Shown: positions 7,598-15,281 of the stretch, piece after piece
Layout of the letters: each line of letters starts with the position of its first letter
Numbering within the stretch: the first letter of the stretch is position 1
NCBI GenBank assembly: GCA_007123015.1
Contig: SKSL01000230.1
Coordinates: 1-22,238 of the forward strand
From: Natronohydrobacter sp.
Lineage (GTDB): Bacteria > Pseudomonadota > Alphaproteobacteria > Rhodobacterales > Rhodobacteraceae
Direction: 5' to 3'
Length of the DNA stretch: 22,238 nt
The notes under the pieces: generated by a model
What the model saw: the letters and a program-made list of their open reading frames with translations, nothing else
The model's database searches: none
Told to the model about the DNA's origin: nothing
Position numbers and translations under genes: made by a program

Positions 7598-7745
7598 TGG
7601 GTGCCTTTCGAGGTGAAAAGGGAAACCGGTCAAAGCCGGTGCTGCCCCCGCAACTGTAATCGGCGAGGCCGATCTGAACATGCCACTGGAGCATTCCGGG
7701 AAGGCCAGATCAGCTGAAGACCCGAAAGCCAGGAGACCTGCCCAA
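7598..7745 (+). ncRNA. Cobalamin (AdoCbl-type) riboswitch
   Basis: The conserved blocks of the B12 aptamer occur in order: GGTGCC at the 5' end (about 7600), GAAAAGGGAA (7615-7624), CCGGT...GCCGGTGCTGCCCCCGC (about 7626-7650), CAACTGTAA (about 7650-7658), the B12 box GCCACTGG (about 7682), CGGGAAGGC (7697-7705) and the closing AAGCCAGGAGACCTGCC (7726-7742). It precedes btuB by about 137 bases. B12 riboswitches normally lower expression of the downstream gene when cobalamin is plentiful, so the whole operon should be induced by B12 shortage. Confidence 0.95.
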
Positions 7746-7811
7746 CGATCACCCAGTCCGGCGCGGTGGGCGCATGGGCTACGGACCTTCCGTCGTGGTG
7801 ACATCTGGTTG

Positions 7812-7862
7812 CTCTGCTGCCCTGCAGCGGAGTCTGATTTGTCATGGCGCTGATACAGCGCC
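7812..7862 (+). promoter_or_regulatory. btuB: Candidate riboswitch expression platform: two hairpins before the btuB ribosome binding site
   Basis: Hairpin 1 is CTCTGCTG (7812-7819) with CAGCGGAG (7825-7832), 8 bp including one G-U pair, followed shortly by TTT. Hairpin 2 is GGCGCT (7846-7851) with AGCGCC (7857-7862), a perfect 6-bp stem with a 5-base loop, 11 bases before the GGAGG ribosome binding site (7873-7877). The absence of a real T-run favours translational control over transcription termination. The pairings are seen; the switching role is inferred. Confidence 0.35.
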
Positions 7863-7881
7863 CCTTGCGCACGGAGGTCTC

Positions 7882-9825
7882 ATGCGCTTGTCCTTTTCGG
7901 CTGCTCTGATGGCAGTTGCTCTTCCCTCTCTCGCCCAGGCTCAGGGCACAGAGGATTTCTTTCTTGGTCGGCTGATCCTTGCAGCGGGGCTTAGCCCGGC
8001 GCCGCAAGCGGCGCTTGGGCGGTCGGTCACGGTCATCGAGCAGGATAGTCTCGAACGCCGCGGAATCGATCAGGTGGCCGAGGCCCTGCGCGCTACACCG
8101 GGGATTGCCGTCAATCGCACAGGCGGGCCGAGTGGCCCGACACAGGTCCGGCTGCGCGGCACGGAGGGGCGGCATGTGCAGGTACTCCTGGACGGTGTGC
8201 GGCTTGACCCGCCGCAAAATGGCGAGTTTGACTTCGCCGGGCTGCAAACCGGCGATATCGAGCGCATCGAGGTCCTGCGTGGCCCGCAATCGGCCTTTTT
8301 CGGCTCGAACACCATTGGCGGGGTGATTTCCATCACCACGCGACAAGGGACTGAGCCGGGCACATCTGGACGTGTCGCAGTCGAGGCGGGCAGTGATCGG
8401 ACCATCGGCACGAATTTTGCGCTCAGCCAGCGCGGCGAACGTGGTGGTTTCACCTTTTCTGGCTTGCTGCGCAATGAAGGCGGCTATGATGTTTCCGCAA
8501 CGCCGGGCGGCGCACGCGACGGGATGCGTAACCGCACGCTGACCTTTGCCGGGGATTATCAGGTCACCAACGACTGGACAGTCGGCGTCCTGCTGCGCGG
8601 GCGCAATCAGGTCAATAACAGTGATCCGCAGCAATATGCTGCCGGTCCGATCTCGGAGATCGTATTCGACCGCGACGATTTCCGAAAATTGCAGGAACGC
8701 ATCGGTGCGATCACGGCTGAAGGTTCAGTTCTGGACGGGCGGGTAGACCTGACCCTGCGTGCAAGTCAATTGCGCACCCATGCGCAGCAGTTTCAGGATG
8801 GGGTGCAAGTATCCGACGAGACCGCCAATCGCTCGGAAGTCGCGCTGCGCGCGATTGTGGGCATTGACGGCGCAACGCCCGCAGCCTCTCGACATACTCT
8901 GGGCGTGGGCTTCGATTGGACGCGCGAGGATTTCGTCAACAACAATCCCGCCTTCATCTTTGATCCGTCACAGCTGGAAAAGCAGTCTCGCCGCCTGTCT
9001 GGCGTTGCGCTGGAATATCGCGGCAACCTTTTCGACGATCTGGACGTGCAACTCGGGCTTCGCCGTGACTTCAATGACAGTTTCCGCAATTTCACCACCT
9101 ATAGCGCGGCCCTGTCCTATGCGCTGCCAGCAACCGGGACACGGCTGAAAGCGTCGTTCGGGACCGGAGTGCAGAATCCGACCCTGTTCAACCAGTTCGG
9201 CTTCATCCCAGGCACATGGGAAGGTAACCCGGCGCTGGAACCCGAACAAAGCCGCGGCTGGGATATCGGGATCGAACAGAGCTTGCTTGACAACAGGTTC
9301 CTCGCCTCGGCCACCTATTTCGACAATACGCTTACAGATCGCATCATCACAGGCCCGGGCTCGGTCGCCGGGATAACGCGCCCTGTCAACGCGCCCGGGA
9401 AATCGCGCCGGACCGGGGTGGAGTTGGAGCTTGAGGGGCAGATCACCGAAACGCTGGGTCTGCGCGCAGCTTATACATATACACGTGCGCGCGGGGAAAG
9501 CAGTGAAGCACTGGTGCGCCGCCCCAAGCATGAACTGGGGGTCGGGCTGGATTGGGACGCGACTGACAGGCTGAGTGTCTCGGCCGATCTGCGCCATGTT
9601 GCAGGCAATCTTGATCTGGATTTCCGGGGCTTCGCCTTCACGGATACCCCGGTCGTGAAACTCCCGGATTATTCGCTGGTCAACCTGTCTGCATCCTACG
9701 CGATCAATGACAGGGTTTCGCTGACCGGACGGGTCAACAACCTGTTCGACAAGTCCTATCAAGAGGTGCTTGGCTATGCCGGTCAAGGGCGCACGATCCA
9801 TGTCGGTCTGGCGTCGCGGTTCTGA
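7882..9825 (+). CDS. btuB: TonB-dependent outer-membrane vitamin B12 receptor BtuB
   Basis: A 647-residue TonB-dependent receptor. A signal peptide is seen at 1-20 (ALPSLAQA). A TonB-box-like segment follows at about 29-36 (GRLILAAG, where family members have forms like IVVTAG). The plug domain runs to about residue 150 and includes RGTEGRHVQVLLDGVRL and GDIERIEVLRGPQSAFFGSN. The rest is a beta-barrel ending in the expected C-terminal Phe (GLASRF). The start at 7882 has GGAGG 4 bases upstream and gives a proper signal peptide; the frame is open back to 7774, within the leader. The cobalamin riboswitch and the btuFCD genes behind it make corrinoid the likely substrate. It is energised by the TonB-ExbBD proteins encoded in the same operon. 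Confidence 0.95.
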   Translation: MRLSFSAALMAVALPSLAQAQGTEDFFLGRLILAAGLSPAPQAALGRSVTVIEQDSLERRGIDQVAEALRATPGIAVNRTGGPSGPTQVRLRGTEGRHVQVLLDGVRLDPPQNGEFDFAGLQTGDIERIEVLRGPQSAFFGSNTIGGVISITTRQGTEPGTSGRVAVEAGSDRTIGTNFALSQRGERGGFTFSGLLRNEGGYDVSATPGGARDGMRNRTLTFAGDYQVTNDWTVGVLLRGRNQVNNSDPQQYAAGPISEIVFDRDDFRKLQERIGAITAEGSVLDGRVDLTLRASQLRTHAQQFQDGVQVSDETANRSEVALRAIVGIDGATPAASRHTLGVGFDWTREDFVNNNPAFIFDPSQLEKQSRRLSGVALEYRGNLFDDLDVQLGLRRDFNDSFRNFTTYSAALSYALPATGTRLKASFGTGVQNPTLFNQFGFIPGTWEGNPALEPEQSRGWDIGIEQSLLDNRFLASATYFDNTLTDRIITGPGSVAGITRPVNAPGKSRRTGVELELEGQITETLGLRAAYTYTRARGESSEALVRRPKHELGVGLDWDATDRLSVSADLRHVAGNLDLDFRGFAFTDTPVVKLPDYSLVNLSASYAINDRVSLTGRVNNLFDKSYQEVLGYAGQGRTIHVGLASRF

Positions 9826-10645
9826 GGTGGTGTGGCAGGCGGGCCTTGTGCTCGTCTGTTGCCTGATGCCTGCTTTGGCCCAGCCGCAGCGGGTGGTGTC
9901 GATGAACCTGTGCACGGATCAACTGGCGCTGATGCTGGCCGAACCGGGGCAACTGATCTCGGTCAGCTATCTGGCGCATGATCCGGACATGTCGCCCTTG
10001 CATGACTTGGCGCGCGCCCTGCCTGTCAATCGCGGCACTGCAGAAGACATCGTGATGCTGCAGCCTGATCTGGTGCTGGCCGGGCGTTTCACCACCACGG
10101 CGACAGTCGCGATGCTTGAGCGGCTGGGCGTTCCAGTCATCCGATTCGCGCCCGAAAACAGTTTTGCCGATGTGGTCGCCGCGCTGCGGGCCATGGGCGC
10201 GGCTTTGGGCCGTGCCGAGGCAGCAGAGGCCAGCGTTGCGCAATTTGAAGTCGACCGCGCGGCCTTGCGCGCACGGATCGACGCGCTGCCGCGCGAAGAA
10301 GCAGCGCTGTATTATGCGCGTGGCTTCACAGGCGGGCAGCACTCGCTTGCCAACGAAATCCTCGATGCCGCCGGTCTGGACAATCTCGCAGCCGGGCTTG
10401 GTTTCACCTATGGCGGACAGATCGCGCTTGAAACGCTGGTGCTGATGGACCCGGAAAAGCTGATCCTTGGTCGGCGCTTCGCGGGCTGGTCCGAGGCGCA
10501 AGCGCTGCTTGACCATCCAGCCTTGCGCAGCCTTCCTGCCTATACACGCGGTGTCGGGTTTTCTGATGCGGATTGGGTTTGCGGAACGCCGCATGTGCTG
10601 CAAGCCGCTCTAAGCCTGATCAAGGCGCGCGAGGCCCCGCCATGA
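9800..10645 (+). CDS. btuF: Periplasmic cobalamin-binding protein of the B12 ABC transporter (BtuF)
   Basis: A 281-residue class III periplasmic binding protein that should hand corrinoid from the periplasm to BtuC. The mature part begins with the family segment PQRVVSMNLCTDQLALMLA. TAEDIVMLQPDLVLAG and the helical linker at about 130-165 separate the two lobes. The start chosen at 9800 gives an arginine-bearing n-region and a hydrophobic core with cleavage after PALA (about residue 27). AAGGG (9785-9789) lies 10 bases upstream. It overlaps the end of btuB by 26 bases. Upstream starts (9770, 9776) or GTG codons at 9827-9848 are alternatives. The stop overlaps the btuC start (ATGA). Confidence 0.9.
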   Translation: MSVWRRGSEVVWQAGLVLVCCLMPALAQPQRVVSMNLCTDQLALMLAEPGQLISVSYLAHDPDMSPLHDLARALPVNRGTAEDIVMLQPDLVLAGRFTTTATVAMLERLGVPVIRFAPENSFADVVAALRAMGAALGRAEAAEASVAQFEVDRAALRARIDALPREEAALYYARGFTGGQHSLANEILDAAGLDNLAAGLGFTYGGQIALETLVLMDPEKLILGRRFAGWSEAQALLDHPALRSLPAYTRGVGFSDADWVCGTPHVLQAALSLIKAREAPP

Positions 10646-11628
10646 CCCGCGCGCTTGCGCTAGGTCTGTCAGCACTGGTGCTGGTCCTGATGCTGGCGTC
10701 GCTGCTGATCGGGCCTGCCTCAGTGCCGCCGATGCAATCGCTGCGCGCGCTTGTCATCGCTGATGATCCGCTGATGGCGCTGGTCATGCGCGAATTGCGC
10801 CTGCCGCGCAGCCTGCTGGCCGCGCTGATCGGGGCGGGGCTGGGGTTCTCAGGGGCGGTCATGCAGGGCTATCTGCGCAATCCGCTGGCCGAACCGGGGC
10901 TGCTGGGTGTCTCTGGTGCCGCCGCCCTTGGGGCCGTGATCACCTTGCAAACCGGGCTCGCCAGCCTTTTCCCCGTTGCACTGCCGCTGGCCGCCCTGAC
11001 CGGTGCAGCGCTGGCTGTGGGGCTGCTGGCGTTGCTTGCAGGACCACGCGGTGGATCGCTGACGCTGATCCTGGCCGGGATCGGGGTTTCTGCGCTGGCA
11101 GGGGCTGGCGTGACCCTGGTGCTGAACCTCTCACCCGACCCGTTTGCCGCCAATGAGGCGATGTTCTGGCTGATGGGCTCGCTCACTGACCGGTCCTGGA
11201 GCCATCTCGCCCTGGCCGCCCCCTTCATCCTTGGTGGCATGATACTGCTTGCAACCCAGGCCCGCGCGCTCGATGCACTGACCCTGGGCGAGGAAGCCGC
11301 AGCGTCACTCGGGATCGACCTGATGCGCCTGCGCCTGATCGTGATGCTGGGGCTTGCTGCTATCGTGGGGGCGGCCACAGCTGTCGCGGGCGCCATCGGT
11401 TTTGTCGGGCTGGTCGTGCCGCATATCCTGCGCCGCGCTGTGCGCGCCCGTCCGGCCGCACTGCTTCTTGCCTCGGCGCTTGGCGGGGCTGCGATGGTGC
11501 TGGCGGCAGATATCGCCGTGCGGCTGATTCTGCCTGCGCGCGATCTGAAACTGGGGGTGCTGATGGCCTTGATCGGCGCGCCCTTCTTCCTGCATCTGAT
11601 ATTCCGACACAGGCTTGCGCATAGCTGA
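10642..11628 (+). CDS. btuC: B12 ABC transporter permease BtuC (FecCD family)
   Basis: A 328-residue, highly hydrophobic FecCD-type permease of the B12/siderophore ABC transporters, about ten transmembrane helices. Family signatures are seen at 75-92 (QGYLRNPLAEPGLLGVSG), at 215-224 (the cytoplasmic coupling helix region LGEEAAASLG) and at 251-265 (AIGFVGLVVPHILRR). It starts within the btuF stop (ATGA), which decides the start over the longer frame from 10573. Placement between btuF and btuD, behind a B12 riboswitch, supports cobalamin over iron-siderophore as the substrate. Confidence 0.93.
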   Translation: MTRALALGLSALVLVLMLASLLIGPASVPPMQSLRALVIADDPLMALVMRELRLPRSLLAALIGAGLGFSGAVMQGYLRNPLAEPGLLGVSGAAALGAVITLQTGLASLFPVALPLAALTGAALAVGLLALLAGPRGGSLTLILAGIGVSALAGAGVTLVLNLSPDPFAANEAMFWLMGSLTDRSWSHLALAAPFILGGMILLATQARALDALTLGEEAAASLGIDLMRLRLIVMLGLAAIVGAATAVAGAIGFVGLVVPHILRRAVRARPAALLLASALGGAAMVLAADIAVRLILPARDLKLGVLMALIGAPFFLHLIFRHRLAHS

Positions 11629-11638
11629 AAGGAGAGAC

Positions 11639-12649
11639 ATGATCGACTTGCAGACGACCTTGGCCCAGCATCTGGCAGCCCCCGACACTGGCTGGTCGAT
11701 GGGCTCTTTCGGCGCTATTGCCGAGTTTCATCAGGATCAGGGGGAAGAGGCACGTGACATGGCCCTTGGTCGGGTCACAGCGCGCGGGGGGCTGCGGCTG
11801 GACGCTGTGCGGGATGTGACCCCCATCGCTTACGAGACCACCATGAAACACCCGGCGCGCTGGGGGCATGGCGTGGCGCTGTGCCGGTCGCTTGACGCTG
11901 CGCAGATGTCGCGCCGCACAGTGCTGACCGAGCTTGGCCCCGATACAGATGCGCTGCGCACGGAAGACCGTGATGCGATCCTGTTCGACATGGGGCTTGA
12001 CCAGCATCAGGTCGATTTCTGCATCCGCACCCGCGACCCTGAACTGCTGGCCATCCTGCGTGCATCCGCAGGGCGCGCACTGACAGAACCGGACAATCCG
12101 GCCATGGGGGCAATCCTGCATGCGCATCCGCATCGCGTAGCCCTCTCACGGCTGGGACGGGTCGAGGTTTATCAGATGATCGGCGGGCCCGACACAGGCG
12201 GCGTCTCGCCGCCAGGGCCGCATACCCATGTGCTGCCGAAACTCCTGCGTGCCGGCCGGACCCATTCAGCCAATATCAGCCTGCCCGAAGGCATGGTGCC
12301 CTGCGCCTTCTTTTACCCGGCCAATCCGCTGCTGACCCCGCTGGGCGAAGAGCGGCCCTATGATCCGGTCGCCGCGCAGGCGTTTGACGCTCTTGTTGCG
12401 CAGCTCGCCACGCCCGCGCATCGCAACACCAAGGCGCAGACACTGGCAGCCCTTGCGGCAGGCCGCGCGCCCGACAGCCTGTCGCCCGAAACACGCGCCG
12501 AGCGCAAGGCGCTGCGCGTCACCTTGCGGCAGGCCCGCGCGCGAGGTGGCAGTTTCTCGCTGCTCGACGCCTGGATCGCCCATCACGACACCCCCCACGC
12601 AGCCGAGACCGATGAAGCCGACGACACCCCCGAGCGTCAGGGGCACTGA
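11639..12649 (+). CDS. Uncharacterised His-rich protein encoded inside the B12 uptake operon (between btuC and btuD)
   Basis: A 336-residue protein I do not recognise as a characterised family. No signal peptide or membrane segment is visible, so it is probably cytoplasmic. It follows btuC by 10 bases with a strong ribosome binding site (AAGGAGAG, 11629-11636) and ends 3 bases before btuD, so it is co-translated with the transporter. Notable are the His clusters HAHPH (161-165) and GPHTHVLPKLL (193-203), plus H209, two Cys (C82 and C128, with C222 further on) and an acidic C-terminal tail (321-332). The middle part (about 170-235) looks like a compact beta domain. The His motifs could bind metal or a cobalt ligand, and the context suggests a role in handling imported corrinoid. 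That function is inference only. Confidence 0.85.
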   Translation: MIDLQTTLAQHLAAPDTGWSMGSFGAIAEFHQDQGEEARDMALGRVTARGGLRLDAVRDVTPIAYETTMKHPARWGHGVALCRSLDAAQMSRRTVLTELGPDTDALRTEDRDAILFDMGLDQHQVDFCIRTRDPELLAILRASAGRALTEPDNPAMGAILHAHPHRVALSRLGRVEVYQMIGGPDTGGVSPPGPHTHVLPKLLRAGRTHSANISLPEGMVPCAFFYPANPLLTPLGEERPYDPVAAQAFDALVAQLATPAHRNTKAQTLAALAAGRAPDSLSPETRAERKALRVTLRQARARGGSFSLLDAWIAHHDTPHAAETDEADDTPERQGH

Positions 12650-12652
12650 GCA

Positions 12653-13420
12653 ATGTCAGCGCCTGACACCATCACGGCCGAAGGTTTGCGCGTCGCGCGT
12701 GGGTCGCGCGTGGTTCTGCGCGATGCCAGCCTGACCCTGCAGCGCGGCGAGTGCGTCGGGCTGATCGGCCCGAACGGGGCGGGCAAGACGACGCTCTTGC
12801 GCGCGCTCTTCGGGCTGGAGTCTGCACTGGGCCATTCCTCGCTTGCCTGTCTGCCCGCGCATACGCGGGCGCGGATCGCCGCCTATCTGCCGCAAGGCCG
12901 CGTGATCACCTGGCCAGTGCCTGTTCGCGATCTGATCGCGCTGGGGCGTCTGCCCCATCTGGATCGCGGGGCTGCGCTTCCGCGAGAGATTGCGCTCAAG
13001 ATGCAGGACACGATCGACCTTCTGGGGCTGGCAGATTTTGCTGAGCGCGATGCGACCAGCTTGTCCGGGGGCGAGACAGCGCGCGTGCTTCTGGCCCGCG
13101 CGTTGGTGCAGGACACCCCTTTCATCTTCGCCGATGAACCAGCTGCCGGATTGGACCCTGCGCATCAGATTTCGGTCATGCGCCTGTTTCACGATCTGGC
13201 AATGGCCGGGCGCGGCGTGGTGGTGACTTGCCATGATCTTGGCCTTGCTGCACGGTTCTGCACGCGGCTTGTCGTCATGCATGCGGGGCAGATCGTGGCG
13301 GATGGCCCACCCGCGACTGTGCTGACTGAAACCTGCCTCGCGCAGGTCTTCGGGCTACGAGCGCAGATCCAGACCGGTGCGCAGGGGGTCGAGATTTCAC
13401 AAATGGATATCACAGCATGA
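12653..13420 (+). CDS. btuD: B12 ABC transporter ATP-binding protein BtuD
   Basis: A 255-residue ABC ATPase with all motifs in order: Walker A GPNGAGKTT (39-47), Q-loop Q81, signature LSGGE (137-141), Walker B FIFADEP (157-163), D-loop GLDPA (166-170) and H-loop H194 (TCHDL). It resembles the FecE/BtuD group that pairs with FecCD permeases, here BtuC two genes upstream. It acts at the inner face of the cytoplasmic membrane. It starts 3 bases after the unknown His-rich gene. Its stop lies just before the next gene's ribosome binding site. Confidence 0.93.
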   Translation: MSAPDTITAEGLRVARGSRVVLRDASLTLQRGECVGLIGPNGAGKTTLLRALFGLESALGHSSLACLPAHTRARIAAYLPQGRVITWPVPVRDLIALGRLPHLDRGAALPREIALKMQDTIDLLGLADFAERDATSLSGGETARVLLARALVQDTPFIFADEPAAGLDPAHQISVMRLFHDLAMAGRGVVVTCHDLGLAARFCTRLVVMHAGQIVADGPPATVLTETCLAQVFGLRAQIQTGAQGVEISQMDITA

Positions 13421-13434
13421 CAAGGGGACAGGCG

Positions 13435-13851
13435 ATGCGCTGGTTTCACCGTTTCGGCTTCAGTTTTGTTTTCGTGCTCGGCGCGCTTGCAGCCGCGCAG
13501 GCTGAACCTGATGCGCTCTCGATCCGGCTGGATCAGGCCAATCGGGGCGCGGATCAGTGCCAACTGGTCTTTGTGCTGGAAAACGGGCTCGAGACCGCTT
13601 TCGAGAGCCTGCAGGCAGAGGTGGTGCTGCTGACGCCTGAGTCCCGTGTCTTGCGCCTGAGCCTTCTCGACTTCCAGTCCCTGCCCGCCAACGGATTACG
13701 CGTGCGCAGTTTCAATTTTGCAGGGCTGGACTGCAACGATGTCGGTCGCGTGCTATTCAACGCGATGGGCTCCTGCGCCCCGGTTGATGCCAGCGCCTGC
13801 ACAGCTGCACTGACGGTCAGCAGCGCAATCGAAATCGAGGTATTGCAATGA
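13435..13851 (+). CDS. Small exported four-cysteine protein of unknown function, upstream of exbB
   Basis: A 138-residue protein with a clear signal peptide (about 1-22, ending AAAQA). The mature domain of about 115 residues has four cysteines, in QCQLV, LDCND, GSCAP and SACTA, which could form two disulfides in the periplasm. The segment QCQLVFVLENGL and the following strands suggest a beta-rich fold. The start at 13435 is preferred because AAGGGG lies 8 bases upstream; an earlier in-frame ATG at 13417 overlaps the btuD stop but has no Shine-Dalgarno. The stop overlaps the exbB start (ATGA), so it is coupled to the TonB motor genes. I do not recognise a family with known function. A periplasmic accessory of the Ton motor is a guess from position. 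Confidence 0.82.
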   Translation: MRWFHRFGFSFVFVLGALAAAQAEPDALSIRLDQANRGADQCQLVFVLENGLETAFESLQAEVVLLTPESRVLRLSLLDFQSLPANGLRVRSFNFAGLDCNDVGRVLFNAMGSCAPVDASACTAALTVSSAIEIEVLQ

Positions 13852-14519
13852 ACGCTCTTATCGATCCTGTGTTGGATTTTCTTGCTCTTGGGGGGCCGGT
13901 CGTCGCGATCCTGCTGGCCATGTCCGTGCTCGCGCTGGCGCTGGTGTTGGTCAAGCTATTTCAGTTCCGGCGCGCAGGCGTTGGGGATCATGCTGCAATC
14001 GTCGCGGCGCTCGATCAGGCCGATCAGGGAGCAGCACAGGCAGCGCTGCAACAGGCGGCGCAGGCGCGCAGCCATCTGAGCTCGCTGACACTGCTTGCGC
14101 TAAGCGCGACGGGGGAGAGTGACGCGCTGCGCGCGCGCCTGACCGGGCTTGCAGAAGAGGCGATAGCGCGCCTGCAATCTGGATTTCGTCTGCTCGAGTC
14201 CATCGCGCAGGTGGCCCCCCTTCTGGGTCTTTTCGGCACGGTTCTGGGCATGATCACAGCCTTTCAGGCGCTGCAGGATGCGGGTGCGAATGTGGATCCT
14301 GCCGCTTTGGCCGGGGGCATCTGGGTCGCCCTGCTGACCACAGCTGTCGGACTGGGTGTTGCCATGCCTGCCGCGCTGATCCTGACCTGGTTCGAGTCCC
14401 GTGTCGCGCGCGAGGCGCGTCTGGCCATGCAGATCGTTGATGTGGCGCTCTGCCGGGGGCTGGCGCAGGACAACGCGCTGATGAATGCGGGCGCCAGCGC
14501 AAGGCTTGCCCATGCCTGA
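13848..14519 (+). CDS. exbB: Ton-system proton channel subunit ExbB (MotA/TolQ/ExbB family)
   Basis: A 223-residue inner-membrane protein with three predicted helices at about 15-38, 118-142 and 158-182. The conserved family segment APLLGLFGTVLGMITAFQAL (123-142) and the third helix with LTTAVGLGVAMPA (163-175) line the proton path in the ExbB pentamer. A long cytoplasmic helical loop joins helix 1 and helix 2. It overlaps the preceding gene by an ATGA and the first exbD by 8 bases. It should power BtuB through TonB. TolQ is less likely given tonB in the same operon. Confidence 0.93.
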   Translation: MNALIDPVLDFLALGGPVVAILLAMSVLALALVLVKLFQFRRAGVGDHAAIVAALDQADQGAAQAALQQAAQARSHLSSLTLLALSATGESDALRARLTGLAEEAIARLQSGFRLLESIAQVAPLLGLFGTVLGMITAFQALQDAGANVDPAALAGGIWVALLTTAVGLGVAMPAALILTWFESRVAREARLAMQIVDVALCRGLAQDNALMNAGASARLAHA

Positions 14520-14898
14520 ACGGATGGCGCTCACGCTGCGGCGCAGGCGGTTGCCATTGACCGCGCTGATCGATGTGATTTTCCTGCTGCTCCTGTTCTT
14601 CATGCTGTCGTCAACCTTCGTGCGACAAGGCGAGTTGCCCCTTGATCTGGCCATGGGCGGCATGCCCAGCGCGCCTGAAACGCCCCCCGCCTTTGTCCAG
14701 TTGCGCGCAAATGACCTGCGGCTGGATGCAGCACGAGTTACAGTTGAAGGCCTGCAGATCGAGCTTGCCGCCCGCGGCGAAGGGCTTGCGCTGCTGGCCT
14801 TGGGGGAAGGCGTGAACGCGCAGGCCTTCGCGGAAGTGTTGCAAGCTGTTCAATCCGTGCCCGGTTGGCGGCTGGCTGTGCTGGGGACCACACCATGA
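14512..14898 (+). CDS. exbD: Ton-system ExbD, first copy (with the catalytic Asp)
   Basis: A 128-residue single-pass protein. A basic N-terminus (RRRR near 10-13) is followed by a transmembrane helix at about 16-36 that carries Asp21 (ALIDVIFLLLLFF). This corresponds to the proton-responsive Asp25 of E. coli ExbD. The periplasmic domain follows. The start at 14512 (MPERMALT) overlaps the exbB stop by 8 bases; a second ATG at 14524 is possible. The stop overlaps the next exbD (ATGA). Functionally it should be the proton-translocating partner of ExbB. Confidence 0.92.
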   Translation: MPERMALTLRRRRLPLTALIDVIFLLLLFFMLSSTFVRQGELPLDLAMGGMPSAPETPPAFVQLRANDLRLDAARVTVEGLQIELAARGEGLALLALGEGVNAQAFAEVLQAVQSVPGWRLAVLGTTP

Positions 14899-15281
14899 GG
14901 CGCAAACTCGCCCTGACCACCCGCCCGCGTGGCGAGCCGACGATTGCGCTGATCAATATCGTCTTCCTGATGCTCATCTTCTTCCTGATCGCAGGCAGCA
15001 TCGCGCCGCGCCCGGATAGGAATATCGTGTTGATTTCCCTTCCCGAGATCGCAACCGAGCTTCCGTCAGACGCGCTGATCATGCTGGCCGATGGCAGCTT
15101 GCGGCACGCAGGTCAGACGCTCTCGCGCGAAGCGGCGCTGGCGTTGTTTGCTCAGGCAGACCGCGTGCGCCTGCTGCCGGATCGGAATGCGCCTGCAGAT
15201 GAGTTGGTCAGCCTCGCGCAAGGCTTGCGCATGGCGGGGGTCTCGGAATTGGTCATCGTGACGGAAAGAGGGCTGGAATGA
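14895..15281 (+). CDS. Ton-system ExbD paralogue lacking the catalytic Asp (Asn instead)
   Basis: A 128-residue ExbD-family protein, the same length as the preceding copy and aligning with it without gaps across the membrane helix. The key position is Asn21 (ALINIVFLMLIFF; codon AAT) where ExbD1 has Asp21. The helix and the short basic N-terminus (MRRK) are otherwise intact. The periplasmic part (about 40-128) ends VSELVIVTERGLE. It overlaps exbD1 and tonB by ATGA junctions, so it is made stoichiometrically with them. Since ExbD works as a dimer inside an ExbB pentamer, this copy may form a heterodimer with only one proton-carrying Asp. That is inference; the substitution is read directly from the codons. 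Confidence 0.9.
   Translation: MRRKLALTTRPRGEPTIALINIVFLMLIFFLIAGSIAPRPDRNIVLISLPEIATELPSDALIMLADGSLRHAGQTLSREAALALFAQADRVRLLPDRNAPADELVSLAQGLRMAGVSELVIVTERGLE

Noticed and set aside
7374..7694. Possible transposase remnant or small protein before the riboswitch
   Set aside because: I could not match any frame to an IS family, and no terminal inverted repeats or target duplications are visible.
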